From NCBI GenBank assembly GCA_946403735.1, contig CAMJAZ010000083.1, positions 1 through 7,030 on the forward strand: 7,030 nt of DNA. Direction: 5' to 3'. Source of the DNA: an uncultured Selenomonadales bacterium. Its GTDB lineage: Bacteria > Bacillota > Negativicutes > Selenomonadales > Selenomonadaceae. Every line of letters starts with the position of its first letter. The first letter of the stretch is position 1. A model generated the notes under the pieces. It was not told the DNA's origin, made no database searches, and worked only from the letters and a program-made list of their open reading frames with translations. The position numbers and the translations under genes are program-made. Below are positions 1 through 6,186 of this stretch, in pieces.

Positions 1-1
1 A

Positions 2-1075
2 GTTATCGCGGGCGGCATTAGCGGCGTTTTCACGTTGACAATGTTGAACGGCGGCTTAGTAGCTCCTGCGGCTCCTGGTTCATTTATCGCTATTATGGCA
101 ATGACTGCGCCTGGCGCTTACGTACCGAACATAGCGGCGATTTTAGTTGCGGCTGGCGTAAGTTTTGCAATTTCATCTGTATTTATTAAAGCGTCGGCAA
201 AAGCTGATGCAGAGGCTGAAGACGGTTTAGCGGCGGCTCAAGCTAATATGGCGGCACGTAAAGCGGCGTCTAAAGGTCAAGCTGGTGAAAAGCAAGTTGC
301 TGGTAAAGATATTAAATTTATCGTCTATGCTTGTGATGCTGGTATGGGTAGTTCGGCACTTGGCGCGGCGGCTCTTCGCAAAAAGTTGCATAAAGACGGC
401 TACACGAACATTACTGTTAAAAATTTTGCTATTGGTAACATTCCTAAAGACGCGCAGATTGTCGTATCGCATGAAAAACTTGCTCAACGTGCTATCGACG
501 ATTCACCACAAGCTGAACACATTTTCGTTAAAGACTTCACGCAGAATAACGTTTACGACGTAATTAGCGAACGTTTACAAGGCGGCGGCGTTGCAACTTC
601 AGAACCTGTTGCAGAAGAATCTGGCGGAACTCAACTTAAAGAAGGCGTACTGCTTAAAGAAAATGTTAAAGTCGGATTAAAGAGCGTCACGAAGGAAGAG
701 GCTATTCAAGCGGCTGGCGAACTTTTATTTAAGAGCGGCTACGTTGACAAACCGTACATTGAAGGTATGCTGGCGCGTGAACGTGACATTTCAACGTACA
801 TCGGCAAGGGTATTGCAATTCCTCACGGTGAAAATGCTGTCAAGCAACACGTTAAGAAAACAGGAATTGTTGTAATGCAGTATCCTGACGGTGTCGAATT
901 TGCGGACGGTAACGTTGCACACTTAATCGTTGGCATTGCTGGCAAGGGTGATGATCATCTTGTCATCATTCAAAACTTGGCTACAATCACAATGGATTAT
1001 TCAGACGAAGATTTAGACAAGGCGTACAAGACGAAAGACCCGCAAGTCCTTTTCGATATGTTCACTAAAGGATAA
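2..1075 (+). CDS. mtlA: Mannitol-specific PTS permease EIICBA, 3' part
   Basis: Imports mannitol across the cytoplasmic membrane and phosphorylates it to mannitol-1-phosphate, using phosphate passed from HPr. The reading frame is open from base 2, so the gene starts left of the window; the first in-window start-like codon (TTG at 35) lies inside the EIIC domain. About 357 residues are present, against about 637 in E. coli MtlA. In order: the end of the membrane EIIC domain (to about base 190), a charged Ala-rich linker, the EIIB domain with the phosphocysteine loop YACDAGMGSSALG (Cys codon 332-334), a Gly/Ser-rich linker near 580-635, and the EIIA domain with the phosphohistidine motif GIAIPHGE (His codon 824-826). 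All three domains in one chain is the E. coli arrangement; B. subtilis has a separate MtlF EIIA. mtlD follows on the same strand. No clear terminator follows the stop codon. Confidence 0.96.
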   Translation, partial: VIAGGISGVFTLTMLNGGLVAPAAPGSFIAIMAMTAPGAYVPNIAAILVAAGVSFAISSVFIKASAKADAEAEDGLAAAQANMAARKAASKGQAGEKQVAGKDIKFIVYACDAGMGSSALGAAALRKKLHKDGYTNITVKNFAIGNIPKDAQIVVSHEKLAQRAIDDSPQAEHIFVKDFTQNNVYDVISERLQGGGVATSEPVAEESGGTQLKEGVLLKENVKVGLKSVTKEEAIQAAGELLFKSGYVDKPYIEGMLARERDISTYIGKGIAIPHGENAVKQHVKKTGIVVMQYPDGVEFADGNVAHLIVGIAGKGDDHLVIIQNLATITMDYSDEDLDKAYKTKDPQVLFDMFTKG

Positions 1076-1271
1076 AATTTAATGAGTAATGCATAATGCG
1101 CAATGCGTAATTTATGAAAGATTCGGCGCCTTTCTCTGAATGAAACGCAATGTAGATTAAAAGGGCGATTACAAAAATTGTGGCGATTAAAGCAAAAATT
1201 TTAAACATCTTTCCCAATGCAATAATCGCCCTTTCATCTTCATTATTTTCATTATTATTTTGATTCGACAT
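1065..1271 (-). CDS. Small single-pass membrane protein, function unknown
   Basis: I do not recognise this 68-residue protein. ATG at 1271 is chosen because AAGGAAG lies about 7 bases upstream; the longer frame from TTG at 1289 would run through that ribosome binding site. The N-terminus is polar and Asn/Glu-rich (MSNQNNNENNEDER). One hydrophobic segment at about residues 25-43 (IFALIATIFVIALLIYIAF) follows, flanked by Lys21 and Lys24, then a short charged stretch. The last 16 or so residues (about INYALRIMHYSLNFIL) are encoded by the heptamer array at 1082-1116. Seven-base units read in frame give a seven-residue period, so the tail looks like read-through into repeat DNA. The 3' end overlaps the mtlA end by 11 bp, tail to tail, and the start faces away from mtlD. 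The good ribosome binding site and membrane topology favour a real gene. Against it are the repeat-derived tail and the lack of a clear promoter. Confidence 0.6.
   Translation of the reverse strand: MSNQNNNENNEDERAIIALGKMFKIFALIATIFVIALLIYIAFHSEKGAESFINYALRIMHYSLNFIL
1082..1116. repeat. Degenerate heptamer array behind mtlA
   Basis: Successive seven-base units starting at 1082, 1089, 1096 and 1103 read atgagta, atgcata, atgcgca and atgcgta, with a weaker fifth unit atttatg. The array begins 7 bp after the mtlA stop codon and encodes the C-terminal tail of the small minus-strand membrane protein. The word aatgcgtaatt (1102-1112) recurs exactly at 2454-2464 behind mtlD. It resembles the short heptameric tandem repeats described in cyanobacteria and seen in other AT-rich genomes. 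Confidence 0.75.
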
Positions 1272-1280
1272 TGATATACT
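1272..1280 (+). promoter_or_regulatory. Candidate extended -10 promoter for mtlD
   Basis: TGATATACT contains a -10 box TATACT (1275-1280), one base from TATAAT, preceded by a TG extension. The -35 at 17 bp spacing is poor (TTATTA, 1252-1257). Transcription would begin near 1287, leaving a leader of about 30 bases before mtlD. No CcpA-type cre operator or MtlR site is recognisable. mtlD may also be reached by read-through from mtlA. Confidence 0.4.
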
Positions 1281-1316
1281 TCCTTTCAAGGAAAATTTTT
1301 TTTAGGGGGAATTTTT

Positions 1317-2450
1317 ATGATGAAAGCTTTACACTTCGGCGCAGGAAACATTGGTCGCGGCTTTATCGGTTTGCTCTTGTCGAAAGCTGGCTATCACGTG
1401 ACATTTGTTGACGTTGCCGCACCGCTTGTCAACGATATTAATGAACTCGGCAAGTACAACGTTCAAATTTTCGGCGAAGATGATAAAATTCAAGTCGATA
1501 ACGTCAGCGCGATTAACAGCAATGAAAATCTTGATGCGTTACTTGATGCTTTTGTCGACGCGGATATTGTCACAACGGCGATAGGTCCGAACATTTTAAA
1601 ATTCATCGCGCCGAATATTGCTAAGGGCTTAACAAAACGCCTTGCCACGAATAAAAAGCCGCTGAACATTATCGCCTGTGAAAATATGGTCGGCGGTTCA
1701 ACCGTGTTGAAAAATTTCGTCTATGAAAATCTTAGTGACGACGTGAAAGACGAGGTTGCAAAGTTAATCGGTTTCCCTGACGCCGCCGTTGATAGAATTG
1801 TTCCCGCGCAGAAAAATGATGAAAAACTTTTAGTTAAAGTTGAGGCTTACGCGGAATGGGACGTTGATTCAAAAGGCGTTGTCGGTGAATTGCCTGAAAT
1901 TAAAGGTATGACGCTTGTTGACGACCTTAACGCTTATATTGAACGCAAACTTTTCACCGTCAATACTGGTCACGCGTCGATAGCTTATCTTGCCTACAAA
2001 CGCGGCATTCAAGATATTTCAACCGCTATGAAAGACGAAGAAGTTTTGAAAACTGCACGTGGCGTTTGGGCTGAAACGTCTGAATTGCTGATTGAAAAGT
2101 ACGGTTTTGACGCGGCAGTACATAAAGCATACGTTGAAACGGCTGAAAAACGTTTTTCAAATCCTTACTTGTCAGATGAAGTCACGAGAGTTGCACGCGG
2201 TCCAAAACGTAAACTTTCACCTAAGGACAGATTAATTTCCCCTGCAAGTCAGCTGATTGAACGTGGCAAAAATCCTGTAAATTTGGCAAAAGTTGCCGCC
2301 GCCGCATTTGCATTTGATTTTGAAGGTGACGCGGAAGCAGTCGAAATTCAAAATTACATAAAGGCTAACGGTATCGACGCCGCTATTACAAATTATACTG
2401 GGCTTGCCGCTGATTCTAAGCTGTTCAAACTCATTCGCGAAAAAATTTAA
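1317..2450 (+). CDS. mtlD: Mannitol-1-phosphate 5-dehydrogenase
   Basis: Cytoplasmic NAD-dependent enzyme that oxidises mannitol-1-phosphate, the product of MtlA, to fructose-6-phosphate for glycolysis. The 377 residues are close to the 382 of E. coli MtlD and align end to end by eye. The N-terminus carries the Rossmann dinucleotide-binding loop HFGAGNIGRGFIG (residues 6-18). ACENMVGGS (120-128) and VDRIVP (159-164) are typical of the long-chain polyol dehydrogenase family. The catalytic signature KLFTVNTGH places Lys211, Asn216 and His219 at the family K-x4-N-x2-H spacing. The ribosome binding site AGGGGGA (1304-1310) serves either of two adjacent ATG codons (1317 or 1320); family members usually begin MKALHFG, which favours 1320. 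mtlD is separated from mtlA by a small opposing gene rather than directly following it. A bidirectional terminator lies downstream. Confidence 0.97.
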   Translation: MMKALHFGAGNIGRGFIGLLLSKAGYHVTFVDVAAPLVNDINELGKYNVQIFGEDDKIQVDNVSAINSNENLDALLDAFVDADIVTTAIGPNILKFIAPNIAKGLTKRLATNKKPLNIIACENMVGGSTVLKNFVYENLSDDVKDEVAKLIGFPDAAVDRIVPAQKNDEKLLVKVEAYAEWDVDSKGVVGELPEIKGMTLVDDLNAYIERKLFTVNTGHASIAYLAYKRGIQDISTAMKDEEVLKTARGVWAETSELLIEKYGFDAAVHKAYVETAEKRFSNPYLSDEVTRVARGPKRKLSPKDRLISPASQLIERGKNPVNLAKVAAAAFAFDFEGDAEAVEIQNYIKANGIDAAITNYTGLAADSKLFKLIREKI

Positions 2451-2453
2451 TTT

Positions 2454-2520
2454 AATGCGTAATTAAATTTTCTAAGCCTACACCCTACACCCTACTACCT
2501 ACTACTTACACCCTATTATA
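2454..2520. repeat. Composite heptamer array behind mtlD
   Basis: Four bases after the mtlD stop codon comes aatgcgtaatt, identical to a word in the array behind mtlA. From 2479 to 2520 there are six exact seven-base units: tacaccc, tacaccc, tactacc, tactact, tacaccc and tattata; ctaagcc at 2472 may be a seventh, decayed copy. The run is pyrimidine-rich and unlike the flanking DNA. It holds no ORF or hairpin and ends just before the terminator stem. Confidence 0.8.
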
Positions 2521-2525
2521 AATTA

Positions 2526-2570
2526 AAACACTTTCCAAATGATTCATCACTTGGAGAGTGTTTATTTATT
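2526..2570. terminator. Bidirectional terminator between mtlD and thrE
   Basis: A 13-bp stem pairs aaacactttccaa (2526-2538) with ttggagagtgttt (2551-2563), with one G-U wobble when read on the plus strand, around a 12-base loop. On the plus strand T-rich sequence follows (tttatttatttta); on the minus strand TTTTAATTTATAATA follows. It therefore fits as the end of both mtlD and the convergent thrE, whose stop codon is 7 bp away. Confidence 0.85.
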
Positions 2571-3902
2571 TTATTCTTCTGAACCATAAACTTCATTCAA
2601 AAATTTTTCCTGTTCAGATTTATTTTTCTGGTCAAAAATTTTCTTAGCAAGTAAATTCGGTAACGCCGCGCCGATAGCTATCAAAAAAATTATTTGTATG
2701 GCGTCCATGCCACTTTGTAACGTTATAAAAAATTGCTCCGACGTTAAAATTGTTATGTTTAAACAGGAAAATAAAAATCCATAAATTAAAACGCCTGGCA
2801 CAAGTGGAATTAACGCGGGAATAATCAAAACTTGCATGGGTGAGTGCGTCCATTTAATAACTTTAAATGTAGCTGAACTTGCCAGCGTCGCGCCTACCAA
2901 TGAACCAATTTCTTGTGAGAAATGAAATTCCATCATCAAAATATTTCGCGTGAAAACTGCTAAAGCGCCTAAAAGACCTATTGACAGCAAACAGCGTATA
3001 GGCATATTAAATAAAATTGAAAATCCAATAGCCGCAACTGCCGCCGCCAGTGTCCAAATAAATAAATTGTATTGAGGAGTCAAGGTTAAATTTGAAAGAG
3101 TCAGGCACAGCTCCATAAAATTAAATGGATCAAATCCTGTACAAACTAATAAGGCTAGGGCAATTCCTACTGTCATTCCCAATGAAATTAAAACTGTGCG
3201 GAAAATTTGAACTAAGCCGCTTACTAAAAATCCGTTTAACGTATCAATAGCGCCGTTTATAATCGGTACGCCAGGTATTAAAAATAATGAGCAAGCAAGC
3301 AAGGGAATCCATATTGTCTGCGTAGGTAAAAAGTGCGCGAAGTACGCCGCTATCGTTGCGGTAAATGCGGCACAAGCTAACGTGACAAATGGATTTATTC
3401 CGAACTTCAAAAATTTTATCTGCAAAAATTTTCCAATCGCCGCGCATATTGCAGCATAAATCGCCGCTAAAAAATCTCCACCAAATAAAATACAAAATCC
3501 ACCGCAAGCAATTCCTGGCGCTAAGTAAGTTAGAAGTTGCGTATAAATTTTTTTACGCGCAATAATGCCGCTCAAAACTTCGTGAAATTTTTCTACAGAA
3601 TATTTTTTCTTCAAGATACGCCACGAAAGTTGACTTATCATAGCAATGATATTCATATCGACGCCGTGTTTTTCACAACTTCGGAATGCAAAATGCGTTT
3701 TTTCACCGTCAGTCACGTGCAGAAATAAAATTGACGGCATAACTTGAAGATGAAAATTTTCTTCAGGAATTTGCATAAAGGCGGCGACTCTTTGTGAATT
3801 GCGGACAATTCTATCGGTCGTTGCTCCATTTTCAGCTAAAATTTGCCCGACTGTTAAAATTAACTCCATTTTTTGATTTATATCTTTAAAATTATTGTTC
3901 AA
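2571..3902 (-). CDS. thrE: Threonine/serine exporter family protein, fused two-domain form
   Basis: Predicted inner-membrane exporter of the ThrE family, whose known members export threonine and serine (C. glutamicum ThrE) or, for the split E. coli YjjP/YjjB pair, succinate; the substrate here is unproven. TTG at 3902 is taken as the start because GGAGG (3911-3915) lies 8 bases upstream. The frame opens at another TTG (3917) that abuts this site and so cannot use it. The chosen protein has 443 residues. Roughly 120 hydrophilic N-terminal residues include the family stretch AENGATTDRIVRNSQRVA. About ten hydrophobic segments follow. PGVPIINGAIDTLNG (about 210-224) marks the first ThrE domain and PALIPLVPGVLIYG (about 362-375) the second, so both halves are in one chain. 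It follows the amidase gene by 21 bp, probably in one transcript. Confidence 0.9.
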   Translation of the reverse strand: MNNNFKDINQKMELILTVGQILAENGATTDRIVRNSQRVAAFMQIPEENFHLQVMPSILFLHVTDGEKTHFAFRSCEKHGVDMNIIAMISQLSWRILKKKYSVEKFHEVLSGIIARKKIYTQLLTYLAPGIACGGFCILFGGDFLAAIYAAICAAIGKFLQIKFLKFGINPFVTLACAAFTATIAAYFAHFLPTQTIWIPLLACSLFLIPGVPIINGAIDTLNGFLVSGLVQIFRTVLISLGMTVGIALALLVCTGFDPFNFMELCLTLSNLTLTPQYNLFIWTLAAAVAAIGFSILFNMPIRCLLSIGLLGALAVFTRNILMMEFHFSQEIGSLVGATLASSATFKVIKWTHSPMQVLIIPALIPLVPGVLIYGFLFSCLNITILTSEQFFITLQSGMDAIQIIFLIAIGAALPNLLAKKIFDQKNKSEQEKFLNEVYGSEE

Positions 3903-3923
3903 ACATTTAGCCTCCAAAAATTT

Positions 3924-4565
3924 TTACGCGGGGAAAAATTTTAAACCGTCCGCCGACAATTCATCTTGCAAGGCTTGCATAAAAATAGGTCCAGGATCTG
4001 GCTTGCCTGCAAAATAATCTGGCACAAGTTCAATGTACAATCCACTTGCCCGCGCCTCGACTTGTTGATAATGTCCGAAAACATATTCAATCGTAGGATA
4101 TTTTTCGTGCAGGTAACGAATCAATTCAATGTTCGCTTGCAACTGTTCCGCCGTCAAATCTTCAACGCCATTGACGCCGCCAACGTTTTCAATGCCAATC
4201 GCGCACCAGTTGTAGCCAATCGCATGACGCGCTAATTTTGTCTCTGGCATCAAGCGGTAAATCGTACCGTCACGGTCAACGATGAATTGCGAAGAAACGT
4301 TTACTTCGCCGTCCCACAGTAAATCGTCATAAAAAATATTGTACGCCGACTCCCACGTACTGCCCGCCGTCCAATGAACTACAACTGCGCGGGGGTCAAT
4401 GGTCGACGTTGAAAAGCCGTAATGATTCATTGTATATTGGCGCGTGAGTTCGTCGCGATAATCTGAAAATGGCAACGGCATTTCAACTATATTCGGCTCG
4501 GCTGTCACGTTCGACGACACGAATAAAATTTGCAGGACAACTGCTAAGAAAAATTTTTTTAACAT
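3924..4565 (-). CDS. Secreted N-acetylmuramoyl-L-alanine amidase (amidase_2/AmpD fold)
   Basis: Predicted zinc amidase that cuts the bond between muramic acid and the stem peptide of peptidoglycan, acting outside the membrane. The 213 residues begin with a signal peptide: MLKK, a hydrophobic core (residues 5-17) and a likely cut after VTA at 22. No lipobox cysteine is present. The amidase_2 domain spans about residues 55-195. By comparison with AmpD, the zinc ligands are His64 (VVVHWTAG), His165 (VFGHYQ) and Asp190 (KPDPGPIF), with Glu126 (IGIENVGG) and Lys188 as catalytic residues, so the site looks complete. No separate wall-binding domain is seen. The start has AAGGAGG 8 bases upstream. 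It leads an operon with thrE and is divergent from trkH. The role could be wall turnover, recycling or daughter-cell separation; a prophage lysin is unlikely given the signal peptide and neighbours. Confidence 0.92.
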   Translation of the reverse strand: MLKKFFLAVVLQILFVSSNVTAEPNIVEMPLPFSDYRDELTRQYTMNHYGFSTSTIDPRAVVVHWTAGSTWESAYNIFYDDLLWDGEVNVSSQFIVDRDGTIYRLMPETKLARHAIGYNWCAIGIENVGGVNGVEDLTAEQLQANIELIRYLHEKYPTIEYVFGHYQQVEARASGLYIELVPDYFAGKPDPGPIFMQALQDELSADGLKFFPA

Positions 4566-4587
4566 TGTCTACGCCTCCTTAACTTTA

Positions 4588-4615
4588 TTGCACAGAAAAA
4601 ATTTTCTGATATAAT
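4588..4615 (+). promoter_or_regulatory. Promoter for the leader ORF and trkH
   Basis: -35 TTGCAC (4588-4593), a 16-bp spacer and a perfect -10 TATAAT (4610-4615) with a TG extension (TGATATAAT). Transcription should begin near 4622, about 30 bases before the leader ORF. The spacer is almost filled by the inverted repeat CAGAAAA-AA-TTTTCTG (4593-4608), a possible operator. Confidence 0.75.
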
Positions 4616-4624
4616 TTCGCGTGA

Positions 4625-4653
4625 ATTATATAAATTTTTTGGGGCAATAGCAA
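4625..4653 (-). promoter_or_regulatory. Promoter for the amidase-thrE operon
   Basis: Reading the minus strand: -35 TTGCTA (4653-4648), a 17-bp spacer and a perfect -10 TATAAT (4630-4625). Transcription should begin near 4618, giving an untranslated leader of about 52 bases. The site is a mirror image of the trkH promoter around 4620, with the two -10 boxes only 9 bp apart. Confidence 0.7.
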
Positions 4654-4724
4654 TGACGAATATTTTTGAAAGTCTACTGATAAATGTTGCCTACGAAGTT
4701 TTGAAAGCTACGACTAAAAATTAA
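4653..4724 (+). CDS. 23-residue leader peptide ORF upstream of trkH
   Basis: An ATG at 4653 opens a 23-codon frame beginning MTNIFESLLINVAYEVLK and ending in TAA at 4722-4724. GGGG (4641-4644) lies 8 bases upstream as a modest ribosome binding site. The stop is one base before the trkH ATG, in another frame, while trkH shows no Shine-Dalgarno sequence of its own (ctaaaaattaaa precedes it). That layout is typical of translational coupling by termination and restart. The peptide could be an amphipathic helix, but it has no clear transmembrane segment and I know no homologue. It contains no run of one amino acid that would suggest classical attenuation. It overlaps the -35 box of the opposing amidase promoter. 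The ORF is directly seen; its translation is inferred. Confidence 0.55.
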   Translation: MTNIFESLLINVAYEVLKATTKN

Positions 4725-4725
4725 A

Positions 4726-6186
4726 ATGAATAAACGAATTGTATTCGGACTGTTAGGCTACCTGACGCTGGCAACAGGCGCGGCAATGCTCCCGCCGTTA
4801 ATTTTAGCGACAATGAGTAATCATCACGGCGACGCGGCGGCATTCTTACTAGCAATGTTTTTGTGCATCGCGGTGACGTTTGAGCTTGAACGTTTCGGCG
4901 GCTTGAAAGGTAAAGACAATATCGGCGTACGTGAAGGAGTTGCCGTCACGGGATTAGGCTGGCTAATTGTTTCAATTTTGGGAACAGTACCTTACATTGC
5001 AGGCGGCTATTTGAATGTTGTTGACAGTTTAGTTGAATCATTCGCGGGATTTTCAGGTACAGGCGCGACGGTCTTTGATGACGTAGAAATTTTGCCGCAG
5101 AGTATTCTACTTTGGCGCAGTTTATCAAATTGGGTAGGCGGACTTGGAATCGTCGTAATTTTTATGGCGATTTTGTCACAATTTGGACGCGGTGCAATGT
5201 TCATCTTGAAGGCTGAAACGACTGGACCAACTAAGGAACGAAATATGCCGCGCATTCGTGACAACGCTAAAATGTTATTTAAAATTTACGTGGCATTAAC
5301 TTTTTTCTGCGCGGTAGGATATTTTCTTTGCGGACTTGATATTTTTGCGGCAGTTAATCACGCTATGACGACTATTGCGACGGGCGGCTATTCAGTTTAC
5401 AACAGCACTGTCAATGAGTATGGCAACCCTTACTTAGAATTTTGTATGGCGTTTTTTATGATAATTTCAAGCGGCAGTTTTGCAATGTACGCTGTATCGT
5501 ACCAACGCGGCATTAAAACAATTTGGCGCAATGCTGAATTTAAAGTCTACTTGTGGATTGTCTTTATAGTGACAGCGATAATTTCAACAGATTTAATTTT
5601 GGAAATGGGCTGGGACGTTGGCTACGCGATTAGAAGTGCGCTGTTTCATGTAGCAAGTTTGAGTTCGACGACAGGTTTTGTAGCTCACGACTTCGATTTA
5701 TACCCGCCAATAAGTAAATCTTTTATGATGATGACAATGTTTCTAGGCGGCTGTGCAGGGTCGACGGCTGGCGGTTTAAAAGTTGCGCGAATAATTTTAC
5801 TGTTCAAGTTCGTAGCAATGATTATTCGGCAAAAAATTCACCCGCAACTTATTAACACCGTCAAGCTAAATGGCAAGACGATTGATGAAGGCGTTGTATA
5901 CAGCGCGGCAAGATTTTTTTTCGCAGTCGTCGTACTTGACATAACTTTTGCGTTCGTGATGATGTTCGACGGAATTGACTTTGTGAACAGCCTTTCGGTT
6001 AGCGTGTCGACAATGGCGAGCGTTGGACCTGGATTCGGCATTCAAGGCGCAACGAGTACTTACGACTTATTGCCGAATTTTAGTAAACTATTTGCCTGCG
6101 TCTGTATGTTTTTGAGTAGGCTAGAAATTTTTGTGGTGCTTGTACTTTTAACGCCGTCATTTTGGCGCGATTCAACCAGCTGGTAA
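4726..6186 (+). CDS. trkH: Trk-type potassium uptake protein, channel subunit
   Basis: Integral membrane subunit that conducts potassium into the cell. Its 486 residues match the usual length (E. coli TrkH 483), and the N-terminus MNKRIVFGLLGYLTL is family-like, supporting ATG 4726. Four pore-loop repeats can be followed: FSGTGAT (109-115), TTIATGGY (215-222), SSTTGF (313-318) and TMASVGPGFG (429-438), each with the filter glycine. GGCAGSTAGGLKVAR (341-355) fits the intramembrane loop, and FLSRLEIFVVLVLLTPSFW near the end holds Arg465, at the position of the pore-gating arginine of TrkH proteins. The first loop reads SGT where many relatives have TTT. TrkH normally needs the nucleotide-binding ring protein TrkA; none is encoded here. 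Translation probably depends on the leader ORF directly upstream. The stop codon lies inside a heptamer repeat. Confidence 0.95.
   Translation: MNKRIVFGLLGYLTLATGAAMLPPLILATMSNHHGDAAAFLLAMFLCIAVTFELERFGGLKGKDNIGVREGVAVTGLGWLIVSILGTVPYIAGGYLNVVDSLVESFAGFSGTGATVFDDVEILPQSILLWRSLSNWVGGLGIVVIFMAILSQFGRGAMFILKAETTGPTKERNMPRIRDNAKMLFKIYVALTFFCAVGYFLCGLDIFAAVNHAMTTIATGGYSVYNSTVNEYGNPYLEFCMAFFMIISSGSFAMYAVSYQRGIKTIWRNAEFKVYLWIVFIVTAIISTDLILEMGWDVGYAIRSALFHVASLSSTTGFVAHDFDLYPPISKSFMMMTMFLGGCAGSTAGGLKVARIILLFKFVAMIIRQKIHPQLINTVKLNGKTIDEGVVYSAARFFFAVVVLDITFAFVMMFDGIDFVNSLSVSVSTMASVGPGFGIQGATSTYDLLPNFSKLFACVCMFLSRLEIFVVLVLLTPSFWRDSTSW

Noticed and set aside
227..563. Overlapping open frames on both strands inside mtlA (86 and 92 residues)
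   Set aside because: They lie entirely within the well-supported EIIB region of mtlA, have low-complexity basic translations and lack a ribosome binding site; they are shadows of the real gene.
1076..1140. Terminator directly after mtlA
   Set aside because: The heptamers allow weak pairing around the TGCGCA core, but there is no stable stem followed by a T-run on the plus strand.
1076..1316. CcpA cre or MtlR operator before mtlD
   Set aside because: No sequence close to the cre consensus and no recognisable activator site was found; the region is mostly the small opposing gene.
2479..2520. CRISPR array or telomere-like repeat
   Set aside because: Units are seven bases with no spacers, and the array is short and degenerate inside an ordinary intergenic gap; a short tandem repeat explains it.
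2644..3728. Open frames of 63-87 residues inside thrE
   Set aside because: They overlap a complete ThrE frame with conserved motifs and show no family signal or start context.
4616..4725. Cyclic-di-AMP or other riboswitch before trkH
   Set aside because: The predicted leader before the small ORF is only about 30 bases, and no conserved multi-stem structure is visible.
4946..6041. Minus-strand frames inside trkH
   Set aside because: The trkH frame is intact and conserved throughout; the antisense frames lack ribosome binding sites and recognisable domains.
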